Assembly (NCBI GenBank): GCA_000733355.1
Contig: JNVV01000001.1
Location: 464,208 to 528,207 of the forward strand
Direction: 5' to 3'
From: Falciphora oryzae
Lineage: Eukaryota > Ascomycota > Sordariomycetes > Magnaporthales > Magnaporthaceae
Length of the DNA stretch: 64,000 bases
Shown: positions 45,120-55,564 of the stretch, in pieces
Position numbering within the stretch: position 1 is the stretch's first letter
How the letters are laid out: each line of letters begins with the position of its first letter
Translations under genes and position numbers: made by a program
The notes under the pieces: generated by a model
Database searches by the model: none
What the model was told of the DNA's origin: nothing
The model's input: only the letters and a program-made list of their open reading frames with translations

Positions 45120-48100
45120 ATCAATGGTATAAAATTGTTCGACGCATTGGTAAACGAAGGTTGTAAATGTTACGCAGCTATAAGTAAAAAAGCCGCAACC
45201 GAATTTAAGCTACCGGTATACCGCATCCAACCTAAAAGGTTAAAAAAGGTTACGACGGGGAAAAGGGAGGTTATCCGCGAAATCACAACCTTCACCCTCG
45301 AAACGGGAACCGGTATTAAGGAAAAGGTATACGCATATATAATGCCGGGCTTTACATAACCCCTAATATTAAGGAAGCTATAGCTTATACGCCATTAAGC
45401 CGTTTCGGTGCCGCATATATCCAAAATTTGGATCGGTACCACGCGTTCCTAAATACGGCATTTGCTGCCCGAAAAGCGCTTAAGGAGGAAAAAGGCCAAC
45501 GCCAACGTGGCCGAAATTTTAGTAGCAACCTTTCGCCGTTATTACGAAATAATAACTACAATAAACGGGGAACCCGCTACTCGGAACGCTATTTTCGTAA
45601 TATTTATGGCGAATGTTAAAAGGGCTTTGGAAAAAAAGGTTTTTAAAACGGAAGCTTAATTGCGGAAGCTAATCCCGCCGGAATTCCATAACCTCCTTCC
45701 GCTATTTCTAAAAAAAAAGGCCGAAAAGCTAAACCTACACAAGCCCGGTATTAACCACGAAATTAAAATTAAAAAGGACGCTAATAGGATAAAATATCCC
45801 TTTCCTTAAAAACCGCTTTATAACATATTAAAGGAAGAACTCCTAGTATTAAAAAAAACCTTAAAAGACCTTTTGGACCGGGGGTTTATTAAAGCTAGCA
45901 GTTCGCTAACGGGAACCCCCATTTTATTCGTACGGAAACCGGGAAAAAGGCTGCGCTTTTATTGCAATTATCGGGGATTAAACGCCATTTCGAAAGCAGA
46001 CCGATACCCCTTTTTACTAATTCCGGACATTTTCCGCAACCTGGCAAACGCCAAATGGCTTACTAAAATGGACGTAGTGGCGGCTTTTTATAAAATTAGG
46101 ATTAAAAAGGGCTACAAATATAAAACCGCGTTCCGTACGAGGTACGGGTTATTCGAATGGACCGTTACTCCATTCGGGCTTTCCGGAGCCCTAACGACGT
46201 TCTAACGTTATATAAATACTATATTTAAAAACTTCCTAAACGAGTTTTGCTCCGCTTATTTGGACGATATCGTCGTTTATTCGCGCGGGAGTTAGCGGGA
46301 CTATTTTAAAAAAATGCGGAAGGTTTTAAAGCGTTTAAAAACATATAAATTCCATTTGGACCCCGATAAGTTTTAATTCGCGGTAAAAAAGATTAAATAC
46401 TTTAAATTTATCGTTAAAATAGGCGTAAACGTAAGCCCCGACTTTAAAAAAATGGAAACCATTTAACGGTAAAAGGCCCCTAAATTAATAAAAGGAATCC
46501 GGAACTACTTAGGATTTTTTAATTTTTATCGGATATTTATTCCCGGGTTTTTTAAAGCGGCGGTACCTTTAACCGCTTTTATAAAAAAAAGCACCCTTTT
46601 TATATGGACGGAAAAGCATTAAACGGCATTCGATTATTTAAAGCACCTGTTTTTATTTGTAAAGGTATTAACGGAATGGGACCCTAATGCCCCGACATTT
46701 TTGGAAATAGATTGTAACGGGTTCGTTTTAAAAAGAACGCTATTGCAAAAAAGAAACGGAACAAAGCGGCCAATAGGATTCCATTCCCGCAAATTAAAAA
46801 ACGCCGAAAAAAATTACCTAATTTACGATAAAAAGATATTAGCAATCGTTGATAATTTAAAACATTAGGACGCGGAATTCCGCAATTGCAATAGCTTTAC
46901 TATCCTTACGGATTACTGGAACCTAAAGTATTTTATAAAGGTTTAGCGCCTATCGGAAAAATAAACTCGTTAAGCAAAGGACTTATTAAAATACAATTTT
47001 AAACTTTAATATCGCCCCGGCAAAAAAAATGTAATTGCCGACGCATTTTTAAAAAGGGAATAAAACGCCCTAAATACGGACGAGAAATACGAAGTTAGGG
47101 AAATGCAACTGCTCCCCAAAAACACCCTTACGTGGATTCGAAAAATCCAAATCTTAAACAACGGACCGGCCATATAAAAGGGGGAGGACTACGGAATACC
47201 GGATGATATCCGTTGGTTCGAAAACCCGGAGTTGCAATAATAGTGGGAAAAAATAGTAACGTAGGATAGCTTTTACCAATTAGTATACCGTTCGGTTAAA
47301 TTCGGAAAACGGACGTTAAATTTTAATTTAAATTTAAAAGTTTAAAAAGCGGAATGCCGCATCGATAACGAGGGCAGATTACGGTTTAGGGATAAGCTAT
47401 GGGTTCCGGGAGCACTTTTCGCAACGGAAGCCGCAATCGCAGCGGCGGGAGGGGAAAACGACCCGAAAAACGAGCTTAAAGGAAAGCTTATCCAAAAAGT
47501 CCATAACGCGTGCACTATTAACCATCCGGGTCGAAACGGTACCTTTTACGCGGTAGCTAGGGACTTTTATTAGCCCCTAATGCATAGGAGCGTAAAACGC
47601 TTCGTTCGCAATTATAACGTTTGCGGCCGTTTTAAAATTTGGAGGGACTTTAAACAAAGCTTATTGCAACTTTTCCCCGTACCGGACCGATTTTATAAGC
47701 ATTTATAAATGGATTTTATAACCGACCTCCTTTTAGCGAACGGAAATACCTTTTTATAGGTAATAACCGACCGCTTATTAAAAAAAGTAATTTTTAAAGC
47801 TATGCCGTCGATAAAGGCAAAGGCTTGCGCGGACCGCTTTACGATAAGCTTCGTTCGCTATTACGGTTAGCCTTTTTCGATAGTTTTTAATAAAAGCACT
47901 AATTAAATAAGCGAATTTTAGTAACAGTTATGCAAACGGTTAAAAATTAAATAGTTTTTAAATATAATTTACCACCCCCAAATAAATAGGGGTACCGAAA
48001 AATTAAATTAAAAAGTACAAACCGTTTTAAAAGTTTATATCCATTATATTTAAACCGATTGGGATTAGTAGTTTCCCGTAGTCCAGTTCGCGCTTAACTT

Positions 48101-48770
48101 ACGCCCGTATTTTATTATTAGCACTTTCCCTTTTTTTGCTAATTACGGCTACGAACCGCCTTTAATTATCGCTTTAGCGGAAACGGATCTTAAACCGACC
48201 GTAACGTTTTTTGCGGCTAAAATTAAAGCATATATAGAAAAGCTGGCTTAAATTACGGATATATGCTAAACGGCGATAGCAGCGGCGGCGTAATAGGCGA
48301 AGCGGTTTGCGAACTAGAAAAGGCGCCCCGTAAAATAGTACCGTTTTAGCGATAAAATGTGGTTAAATTTAACCAATTTCCAATCCAAACGTCCGAAAAA
48401 AAAGCTAAACTAATTGCGGGCTAAAGTAACGGTAACTAAAATAATCGGCCCCAACGTGGTAAAAATGGAAGGCCTATTTATAAGTGCGCATAACCGGTTT
48501 AATGTGGATAAAATTAAAAAAGCCAATTTAAATCCGGTTCCCGGACAATAGGTAGCGGACCTTTAGCCCCTAACGGTAATAATAAAAAGCGATAAACAAT
48601 AGGTGGTAAAGGAAATCGACGCGGTTAAAACGGTAAAAGTTGGAAAAGGGAAGCAAAAGCAGGTCCGCGTTTGGTAAAAGGGATATATAAATTTTACGTG
48701 GGAACCGCTAAAAAGCGTATCGGATTTGGAAGCGTTAGATCGTTTTAAAGCAAAATACGGCGATACGCGG
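45120..48770 (+). pseudogene. pol remnant (protease, RT, RNase H, integrase, chromodomain)
   Basis: Recognisable fragments run in the normal Gypsy order. Protease-like sequence lies around 45135-45356. Reverse transcriptase at 45873-46205 has LLIPDIFRNLANAKWLTKMDV and RTRYGLFEWTVTPFGLSGA, and the active-site YLDD is at 46257-46268, beyond a stop. RNase H lies at about 46600-47000, an integrase zinc-binding trace at about 47500-47640 and the catalytic core at about 47700-48250. A GPY/F-like zone is near 48330-48540, and a chromodomain with a WEPL core at about 48600-48760. Stops are dense throughout, so no product is made. Confidence 0.85.
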
Positions 48771-48779
48771 ATTAATAAT

Positions 48780-50579
48780 GGGAGTTACGTTAAGCAAACG
48801 GAACCGCAAATGGAAAAAAGTAAAAAGGTTTTTAAACGGAAACGCGGGAAATTACGGAAAAATAACGCTAAACCTAAAATGGGAATCCAATTTTCAAACG
48901 TCGGAAAAAGTTTAACCTAACAGCCTTTAGTTCCAAATAATAACGACGAGGACGAAATTTATCCCGCATAAATAACGAAAGGCTTTTAATCGAAACCTTC
49001 GAAGTTAGTTTTATTTTTATCCTTATCCCTATTTTTATTTTTATTTTTATTTTTATTACTATCCCCCTTTTCCTCCTTTTTACTCCTATCGTCGCCCTTT
49101 TTACTTTTACTAATATTATCCTCACTTTAGGAATCCGCTAATTCAATAGGCCGGTTAAGGCGCAAGCTGGCGGCAGGTGCACGAATTACAGCTTCGGAAA
49201 CCGGAGCTACCGATTGGGCTTCCCGGAATTAAAAGCGAAAAATGTCGGCGATATCGATCCGCATTTTAAAAGCGGCTAAAAAAGGGCGAAGAAAGGCGGA
49301 TCCCAATTCGATAAAAGGGGACCAAATAGTAGTTTGCGCGCGCCGGATACGAATAAACGGAAAAGGCGGCGGCGGAACTATAAACCGAATAAAGGCCTTT
49401 CAAACCGAATTGTAAAAAGGACCGAAAACAGGCGGAAGCAATTAGGTGAACGCGGATGCCAACGGGAAAGGCAAAGGAGGTCCTACGTTAAAACGGCGGC
49501 GACGGGAAGGCGAGGTTTGGAAGTTAAAACGCGCCATTTTAAAGCTAGCGAACGTGCGCTTCCTAAAAGTCGGAGTGGCGGGGGGCAAGCTACGCTAATC
49601 GGCCTTAGCTTTAAAATCGCGAGCCGTTTTTTCCAAAGCGGCCAAACGAATTTCGATCGATATAACGGAAAACGAGGCAAAAGGGTTAGTTGCGCGAAAA
49701 AAAAAAAAAAGCACCGCGGTGCCATTAACGGAAAAACCGGTTAATAAAAGCATTGGAAAAAGCGCATAAGGAAACGAAAACGTACGGAACCATATATCCG
49801 GCGATTTCTAGCCTTTCCAATTATCGCTAAGCCGAAACGGCCAAAATAAAAAGCACGCGTTTGGCCTTTTTATCTTTATTTCCGTTAGCGGATTGCTATT
49901 TCGTATAAACGCGAAATACGATAGGAAAAGCGCAAATGCATTTGCGGTTAGCTTTATAGCATTCTTAGCAAGCGGTTCGGCTTTTGCCCGTTTGGTCGTA
50001 ACAGGCCGAGTTCTAATTGACGCAACGGAAGTACAGCTCCGCGCGCGCAGCGCCACGCTATTTTTGCGGCTCCTTTTCGTCCTTTAAAGGAAAAAAAGGA
50101 TCCGGGGACGAAAAAGGGTACGGCGGTTGGCGCAAATTAGTTAACTAAAGCCTTAGGTAAAACAAAGGAAAAGGAAAGCTTATTATATCGGCGGCGGCAA
50201 ACGGAAAATCGGGCGGGAAAAGTTTGGAGCACTGGAAGGCGTTAAAATAGTAGTAAAATTAACGGAAGTTACGGAAGAAGCAAAACGGGACGCGTTCGCG
50301 CTTTTAGGAACGCGGGCTTGGGAAATGCTTACGGGAACGACGGGATCTAGCGCGACGGATTAAAGCGCATATTGGGAAAAGGTTAGCGAAGGCAGGGCAA
50401 AAGGAGGGGAGGCTATTACGAACCGGAGGCGGAAATAGAGGTGCGGTTGGTGTTATGGTAAAGGAAAGGAAGTAAGGAAGTTGGGTTAAAGGCCGAGGTA
50501 AAGGAAAAGGTAGGCAAAATTGGGTGCTGAGCCTTGATTGGGTAGAAGGGGGCGAGTGGGTCCGTGCGGGATCCCCTTT
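48780..50579. other. Unassigned 1.8-kb tail of the Gypsy element
   Basis: Between the chromodomain remnant and the polypurine tract lies sequence as RIP-damaged as pol. It has a T-rich TTTTTA-type simple repeat at about 49018-49060. Short frames (plus 49334-49744, minus 49483-49725) are basic or low complexity and match nothing I know. It could be a 3' UTR or an extra decayed gene. Confidence 0.5.
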
Positions 50580-50598
50580 TAAAAGGGAAAGAGGGGGC
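50580..50598 (+). promoter_or_regulatory. Polypurine tract (plus-strand primer site)
   Basis: A run of A and G ending in ggggg lies immediately before the 3' LTR, the position used to prime plus-strand DNA synthesis in LTR elements. Confidence 0.7.
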
Positions 50599-50602
50599 GA
50601 GT

Positions 50603-50812
50603 TGTTAAAGGGCTGGATCCCATTAGCTTAGCTACGGGCTCGTGCCCGAGGCCTGCGCCTTTGGGTCCGCGCCACAACGCTCGGGCCCCCGAGCTGTATA
50701 TAGCGGATTCCGCGCGTGGCCCTGCGGAGCAGGCCACCCTCCCCTTTACCCCTCGTAGTTCGTTAATACAACCAAGTCCCTACAAGCGCGCCAACGTTGT
50801 AGGACCCTTACA
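50603..50812 (+). repeat. 3' LTR
   Basis: The 210-bp repeat begins TGTTAAAGGGC and ends CCCTTACA. It is followed by the target duplication ATAGG and preceded by a polypurine tract. Confidence 0.95.
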
Positions 50813-51066
50813 ATAGGTATATTTTATTACGTGGGAGGTATTTGGAAAAAGGGTGTGCAAATATTAGACTTTTTTTTGTATGGTAACTTTGCGAGTAAAT
50901 CTACCTCGTAAACAAGCTTCAAAAAATAAGTAAAAAATACACGCGCATTTCCTTATCATCAATTTTGCAAATTTTCAAATTTGGTACGAATTGATTGAAA
51001 GCTTACCGTGCAGTGGTGCGTTGAAGTTGAGGGCTGATTTTGGGTCTTAGAAAAAATCGAAAATCC

Positions 51067-51090
51067 GTCGGTACTTTTGTCCGCCGGTTG
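51067..51090 (-). repeat. Right terminal inverted repeat of the DNA transposon
   Basis: The 24-bp right end contains gtcggtacttttgtcc, the inverse of the left core. It differs at positions 3, 4, 5 and 8 from the tip. TA follows it. Confidence 0.8.
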
Positions 51091-51092
51091 TA

Positions 51093-51508
51093 ATCCTGCT
51101 GCAGCAGCCTCGTATTATAGCCCTGTGCTACCTGGTCAGGCAAGGAAGCCCCTTGCAATTTTCCTAACAGGGGACAGGACGCGAACCCCACGGCGTGCCA
51201 CTCTCGATACCGTATCACCCATGGCGGGAACTGACGGTGTTCACCCAGGGCATCGTGGACATCAACTATATGTACTCAAAAATCATAGTAGTATTTACAC
51301 CCCAGATGCCTAACATGCTTACATTCCCAATGCTGGATAACCCAGATTGGAAGTGCCGCCATGAAGTTTGAAGCTCAAGAAACTGAACGCTCTTCGCGCC
51401 ATAGAGGCCCGGACTGGGCTGACAGATTATTCAGCACCCGACCACATCGCGTACAATTATGAGAATGAGTCTATCAAATCACTTTCCAGCTCTCCACGAC
51501 ACAACAAC
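51093..51508. other. Unique sequence between transposon and TF gene
   Basis: About 0.4 kb resumes normal base composition right after the TA of the transposon. It should hold the promoter of the zinc-cluster gene; no motif was identified. Confidence 0.5.
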
Positions 51509-53181
51509 ATGTTCACCACCCCGTCCATAGCCCCAGCCGAGCCCAAGGGCGCCCCCGGGCCCGGCCGGACCGGCCAGACGTGTCTCGCCTGCAAAAGGCT
51601 AAAGCGTATATGCGGCAAGGAGCTCCCTTCGTGCTCGCTCTGCCGCCGCATGGGCCGTGCATGCGACTACTCTTACCCGGGCACAGCAACCACCCACAAA
51701 CAGCAGCAGTCCGCTTCCGTCGAGGAGCTGGCCGAGCTGCGCCAGAAGCTCGTCGAGCTCGAGGGCCGCCTGGACAGCCAGGGCCGGCCGCGACAGGCCC
51801 CTGGCCACAGCTCATCGTGGCCCTCGACCACAGAGCCGTTTCCTACCGCCCTCTTTCTCGATATAGATTGCTACAGGTTGTCCAAGTTAACCATCCCAAA
51901 GCCTGCTGTTGATGTCCCTTTGGTAGACAGTGAGGTCCCGAGACTGCCCCTGTTATCTCTGCGTGCTGTGATTCAGACCGAGAGACTGACACGATATCTC
52001 TGCGTTCCCCTAGGATGTTCTAGAACTACTCAACGGCAGCGGCGGGCTGGGCTTCCAGCGCGCAGCCGTCGAGTACTTCTCCACCGTCCACACCTGGTTC
52101 CCCGTCGTTTCCAAGAAGCGCATGGCCCTCGGCATCCCAATCCGCGATGGCGAGCCTGACCTCGTCATGCTCTTCCTGGCCATGAAGCTCGTTATCTCTT
52201 GTCCGGGTCCAACTGATAGAGACAGTGCTGTCCCATCTCCTTCGCAGAACCCGCTCTATCTACGCAGCAAACGGTTCTTGGCCCAGCTTGAGGCTGCCGG
52301 CAGCATCTCGCTCCTGTACCTGCAGGCTCTGCTCTTGGTAGCACTATACAAATACGACGGGCACGGTATATATCCAGCCGCCTGGATGGCCGTCGGTGCC
52401 TGCGTTCGCTACGCTGAGATGATCGGCGTTCCCTCCTTTACGCACTCCGTGGCAGTCCTGGGTCAGGCTGTGCGTTTCTTGTCCTTTTCCATAGTTTTTT
52501 TTTTTTTTTCAAAGTCTCTCTCAGCTAATAAACGATTAATAAACAGACAACATGGACAGGGGCCGAGGAGCGCCGTAGGGTGTGGTGGGGCATCTTCGTC
52601 CTGGACCGTGTAATTTCTCTCGGGAGCAGACTACGATGCTCTGCCCCCGAACCCCATGACACTGACGCTCTCCCTGTTGATGAGGATTCGTGGGTGGGTT
52701 TGACACAAACCTGACACTTTGAAGTTATAAACAAAGGAAATTATAGGTAAAACACAAGAGCGGAAGCTGAGTTCACTCTCCCACTCAGGACGAAGGAACC
52801 CCGAGCAGGCCAGTCCAGAACCCCGTGTCCCACCCCGTCACCGAACCCGCGAGCCCCTTCGCGCGCCTCTGCCAGGTCTCCATCCTCGTCCTCCTCTCAA
52901 CCCGGCCCGTTTGGGAGCAACAGCAGCGGCGACACCCTCGACCGTGTGAGCCCCTTCGTACTCGACACCTTCTACAGCGCCTTGCCGGCTTCCACTGGAC
53001 CTGGAAGGAGTACGGCAACGGGGCCGTGGAGGCCAAGTTCAGCGCCATGATCGCCGCCCTCGACGCGGTGAGCCCGCGCTGGCGCGTGGCGGACGAGTAC
53101 ATCGGGTTGAAGAAGCACCAGGACGTCACCCATGTCATGGGCATCACGGATGACTCCTGGCGTGCACCTCGTGGGGCGTGA
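51509..53181 (+). CDS. Zn(II)2Cys6 transcription factor, apparently damaged, 469 aa
   Basis: Exons 51509-51922, 52014-52469, 52547-52693 and 52789-53181 give an open 469-residue frame. The binuclear cluster is Cys25, 28, 35, 42, 45 and 52 (CX2CX6CX6CX2CX6C), followed by a short coiled-coil-like stretch (VEELAELRQKLVELEGRL). The fungal TF domain follows: DVLELLNGSGG, WFPVVSKKRMALG, LYLQALLLVALY, EERRRVWWGIFVLDRVISLG. After SHPVTEPASPFARLCQVSILV, about 30 residues (roughly 52890-52995) read as Arg/Gln-rich nonsense, while the +1 frame there encodes TLDRVSPFVLDTFYSAL, a stretch expected in this family. The original frame then resumes at FHWTWKEYG. The expected 60-100 residues in between also look deleted. 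The gene is therefore probably decayed or mis-assembled, though no stop interrupts it. The first donor was chosen to give VPLDVLELL. Confidence 0.6.
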
Positions 53182-53342
53182 GTTGGGTCATCAGATACTC
53201 GTTCACCCGTTCGTCACTTGAAACGAGGTCAGGTCCACGCGCAAACCCCTGGCTGTCTCTACATGCCAGGGAGGGAAAGCGCATCTATGGGACTATAATA
53301 CAAGCCGCGCGGTCTGCTGCACAAACTGAACGAAGACGCCAC

Positions 53343-54495
53343 TCAGAACTTGTAGACCTGGTCCTTGCTGTAGCCCAGCTCCTTGAGGATTCCCGAGACC
53401 TCGCCCTGGTCCTTGGGGCTGACCTTGGCGCCCGAGATGGCCTTCATCATGCCGGGAGGGCCGCACACAAACACCTTGATGTTGTCCTCCTTGGGCTCGG
53501 GCAGGACCGTCTTGAGCAGCTCCTGCGTGACGTAGCCCTTGCCACCGGCCCAGCTCTTGGGCGGCTTGTCGAGCACGTAGAACGCGCGGAAGCGCTGCGG
53601 GTACGTGTTCTCGAGCTCGGCGAGCTGCTGCTTGAGCAGGATGTCCTCCTCGGTGATGTTGCCGACCACGAGCGTCACCTTCGTCTTGTCGTCCGGGTTC
53701 TTGAAGATGGCCCGCATCAACTGGTACATGGGCGTGATGCCCGTGCCGCCGGCGATGAGGGCGATGTGCGGGTGCTTGTTGGAGGCCCACGCGTACTTGG
53801 GCAGCGGGCCCTTGATATCGAGGCGCTGGCCGGGGGCGAGGTCGTGGATGTGCGTCGACATGGGCCCGCCCTCGTACTTTTTGACCAGGAGGTCCATGTA
53901 GCCCTTGGTGTCTGGAGTTTACGAAGCAAAACCCATCAGTAAAAGAAGCTCGGTCTCGGTCTCAAGCACGGAGGAAGACAAACGCACCCTCGTCGCTGAT
54001 GGGCGTGTACGGCCTGATGACAGGCTTCTCCGCACCAGCCGGCTTGAACCTTGTCAGCAGCGCGCTCGCGACCGTCATGCCCGACACCATGTCGTCCTCG
54101 GGCAGCTTGAAGCGCACGCGCTTGGTGTTGTGGTTGACGTCCTCAACGTCCTCGACCAGCAGCGACACGAAGCCCTGGTCGCCGCCCGTCAGCGCCTTCT
54201 TGGGCCCTGCTCCCGCGGCAGCGCCGGCGCCGACCTGAGAAGCAGCGGCGGCGGCGGCTGCTTTCTGTGCGGGGGACGCCGCCGGCATGCCGTTGCCGCC
54301 CCGCCCGAAGAAGTAGTAGCCGCCGAACGCGGCGATGCCGACCGCGGCCGCCACCAGGGCGGGCGTCGTGCTCTTGTTGCCGCCGCCGCCGCCCGAGGGG
54401 GGAGGCGGCGGGGGCGGCGTCGAGTCTGTGGCGTAGCGGCGGAAAGTCTGCTTCTTCAGGGGCTGGCAAGCCCGGGCGACAGGTCGGACGAACAT
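53343..54495 (-). CDS. MCR1: NADH-cytochrome b5 reductase, mitochondrial (Mcr1), 358 aa
   Basis: Minus-strand exons 54495-53988 and 53911-53343 (intron 76 bp, GTGCGT to CTCCAG) give 358 residues. The N-terminus [22 protein letters not shown] is a mitochondrial presequence; a Pro-run then Gly-run linker and one helix ([20 protein letters not shown]) follow. The FAD-binding motif RPYTPIS (about 161-167) is next to the splice junction, and [25 protein letters not shown] and [10 protein letters not shown] complete the FAD and NADH sites, ending in an aromatic residue (YKF) as usual. The family passes electrons from NADH to cytochrome b5-type acceptors; yeast Mcr1 exists in outer-membrane and intermembrane-space forms and supports ergosterol synthesis and antioxidant defence. 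An insert of Ala/Gly between helix and FAD domain makes it longer than yeast Mcr1 (302 aa). Confidence 0.96.
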
Positions 54496-55564
54496 GGCGG
54501 GCGCGTTTTGCAGCTCAATTGAGCTCCGCTGGATGGTGGAAAAGAAGGTTGGGCGTTGGGTCTGTGATGGGCCGACTGTGCCGGGCTCTGCGATTACCAA
54601 CCAACCAAGAGCTTTGTCGTGGGGGAGCTCTGGTCGAAATGAGGGACGGACAAATTGAGTTGGATGACGTAACTTCCACGTGATTCTGTCTTTCCACTTG
54701 CCAAGCCAGGACTCGCGAGCTGCCCCTGAGGCGGCCTGCGAGAGCCTCGCAGCCTCCAGGGAACGGGCCTGAACATCAGACGATCGAAACAACAACGAAA
54801 AGACGGCACATGCATTTGTCAATTCCTTCCATTGCATTCAAAACAACCTCATGTCGTCTCCAGAAATGCTACTCCGCCTCGCCGCGCTCACCAACCAACT
54901 CCGCTCGGCAAACCGAGACCCTGGACATGAATGATCCTGCTTCGCATGCTGCCATCTCGTCTTTCATCTCTCATGTCTCTCTCACCATTGGAATAACAAG
55001 GGAAAACAAGACAAAACAATCCTCCCCCACCACAGTCGAGATGCATGCTCCCCTCCTTGAAAATCCGAAACCCAGAATTCGTAAAGTCGTATGGGGGAAA
55101 TATGTCAAGACGAAAAGAAAACACACCCCCACCTTCGCATCCCCCTTCTCCAAATAGTGTTCCGCCCGAACTTTGCTTTGATCATCCTCCTCTTCCCGGC
55201 AGCGATGGGTATCTGACCCAACAAGGTTTAAGACCGCCAGCCTAGAGCCTTGCGGAACCAGGGTGTGGTCGTAAAGAATGTGTTCTCCTCCAAACAAAGA
55301 CTAGCGAAGATTGGAAAATGCAGAGGGAACGGATATAAAGTAAAAAAAAAAAAAAAAAAAAAAAAGAAACCAAATGAAGCGCCAGTCGTGGACTAATAGT
55401 ACAAAGTAGTGGGATAGGCCATTTTCAAACTCTTTTTCTTTTTTCTTCGTTTTCGTCATTGCGGTTTGCCGTGACTCTTCTTCAGCGTCTAAGATTTGCG
55501 TCTCTTATGCCGCAGATATTCGAGCTGCAGACAACGTCAAGTTCTGGTGATTCAAGGCGCGTGG
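54496..55564. other. Intergenic region, MCR1 to SH3 gene
   Basis: About 1.07 kb upstream of MCR1 and downstream of the SH3-protein stop. It contains a run of 24 A at 55342-55365 and no supported gene. Confidence 0.5.

Larger units (their letters stand above)
43140..50812 (+). mobile_element. Ty3/Gypsy chromovirus LTR retrotransposon, RIP-inactivated
   Basis: The 7673-bp element has two 210-bp LTRs, starts TG and ends CA, and is flanked by the 5-bp duplication ATAGG (43135-43139 and 50813-50817). A purine-rich tract (about 50580-50598) abuts the 3' LTR. Inside, in order, are remnants of gag with a zinc knuckle, aspartic protease, reverse transcriptase, RNase H, integrase and a C-terminal chromodomain, which is the Ty3/Gypsy chromovirus order. 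Many in-frame stops and low CpA/TpG content with CpG retained point to RIP. It cannot encode its own proteins. It inserted into an older DNA transposon relic. Confidence 0.93.
42784..51090. mobile_element. Relic of a Tc1/mariner-like DNA transposon, split by a nested retrotransposon
   Basis: Both outer ends carry 24-bp inverted repeats (42784-42807 and 51067-51090) matching at 20 of 24 positions, with an identical 16-bp inner core ggacaaaagtaccgac. Each is flanked outside by the dinucleotide TA (42782-42783 and 51091-51092), the target duplicated by Tc1/mariner elements. The left end begins CAGTG, also usual in that superfamily. Removing the retrotransposon and one of its target repeats leaves about 630 bp of AT-rich sequence with no transposase, so the host element is an internally deleted, MITE-sized copy. 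Transposase family assignment is inference from ends and target only. Confidence 0.75.

Noticed and set aside
49334..49744. Basic 136-codon frame in the retrotransposon tail
   Set aside because: Its Lys/Arg richness reflects RIP-biased composition. There is no domain, and the opposite strand is equally open.
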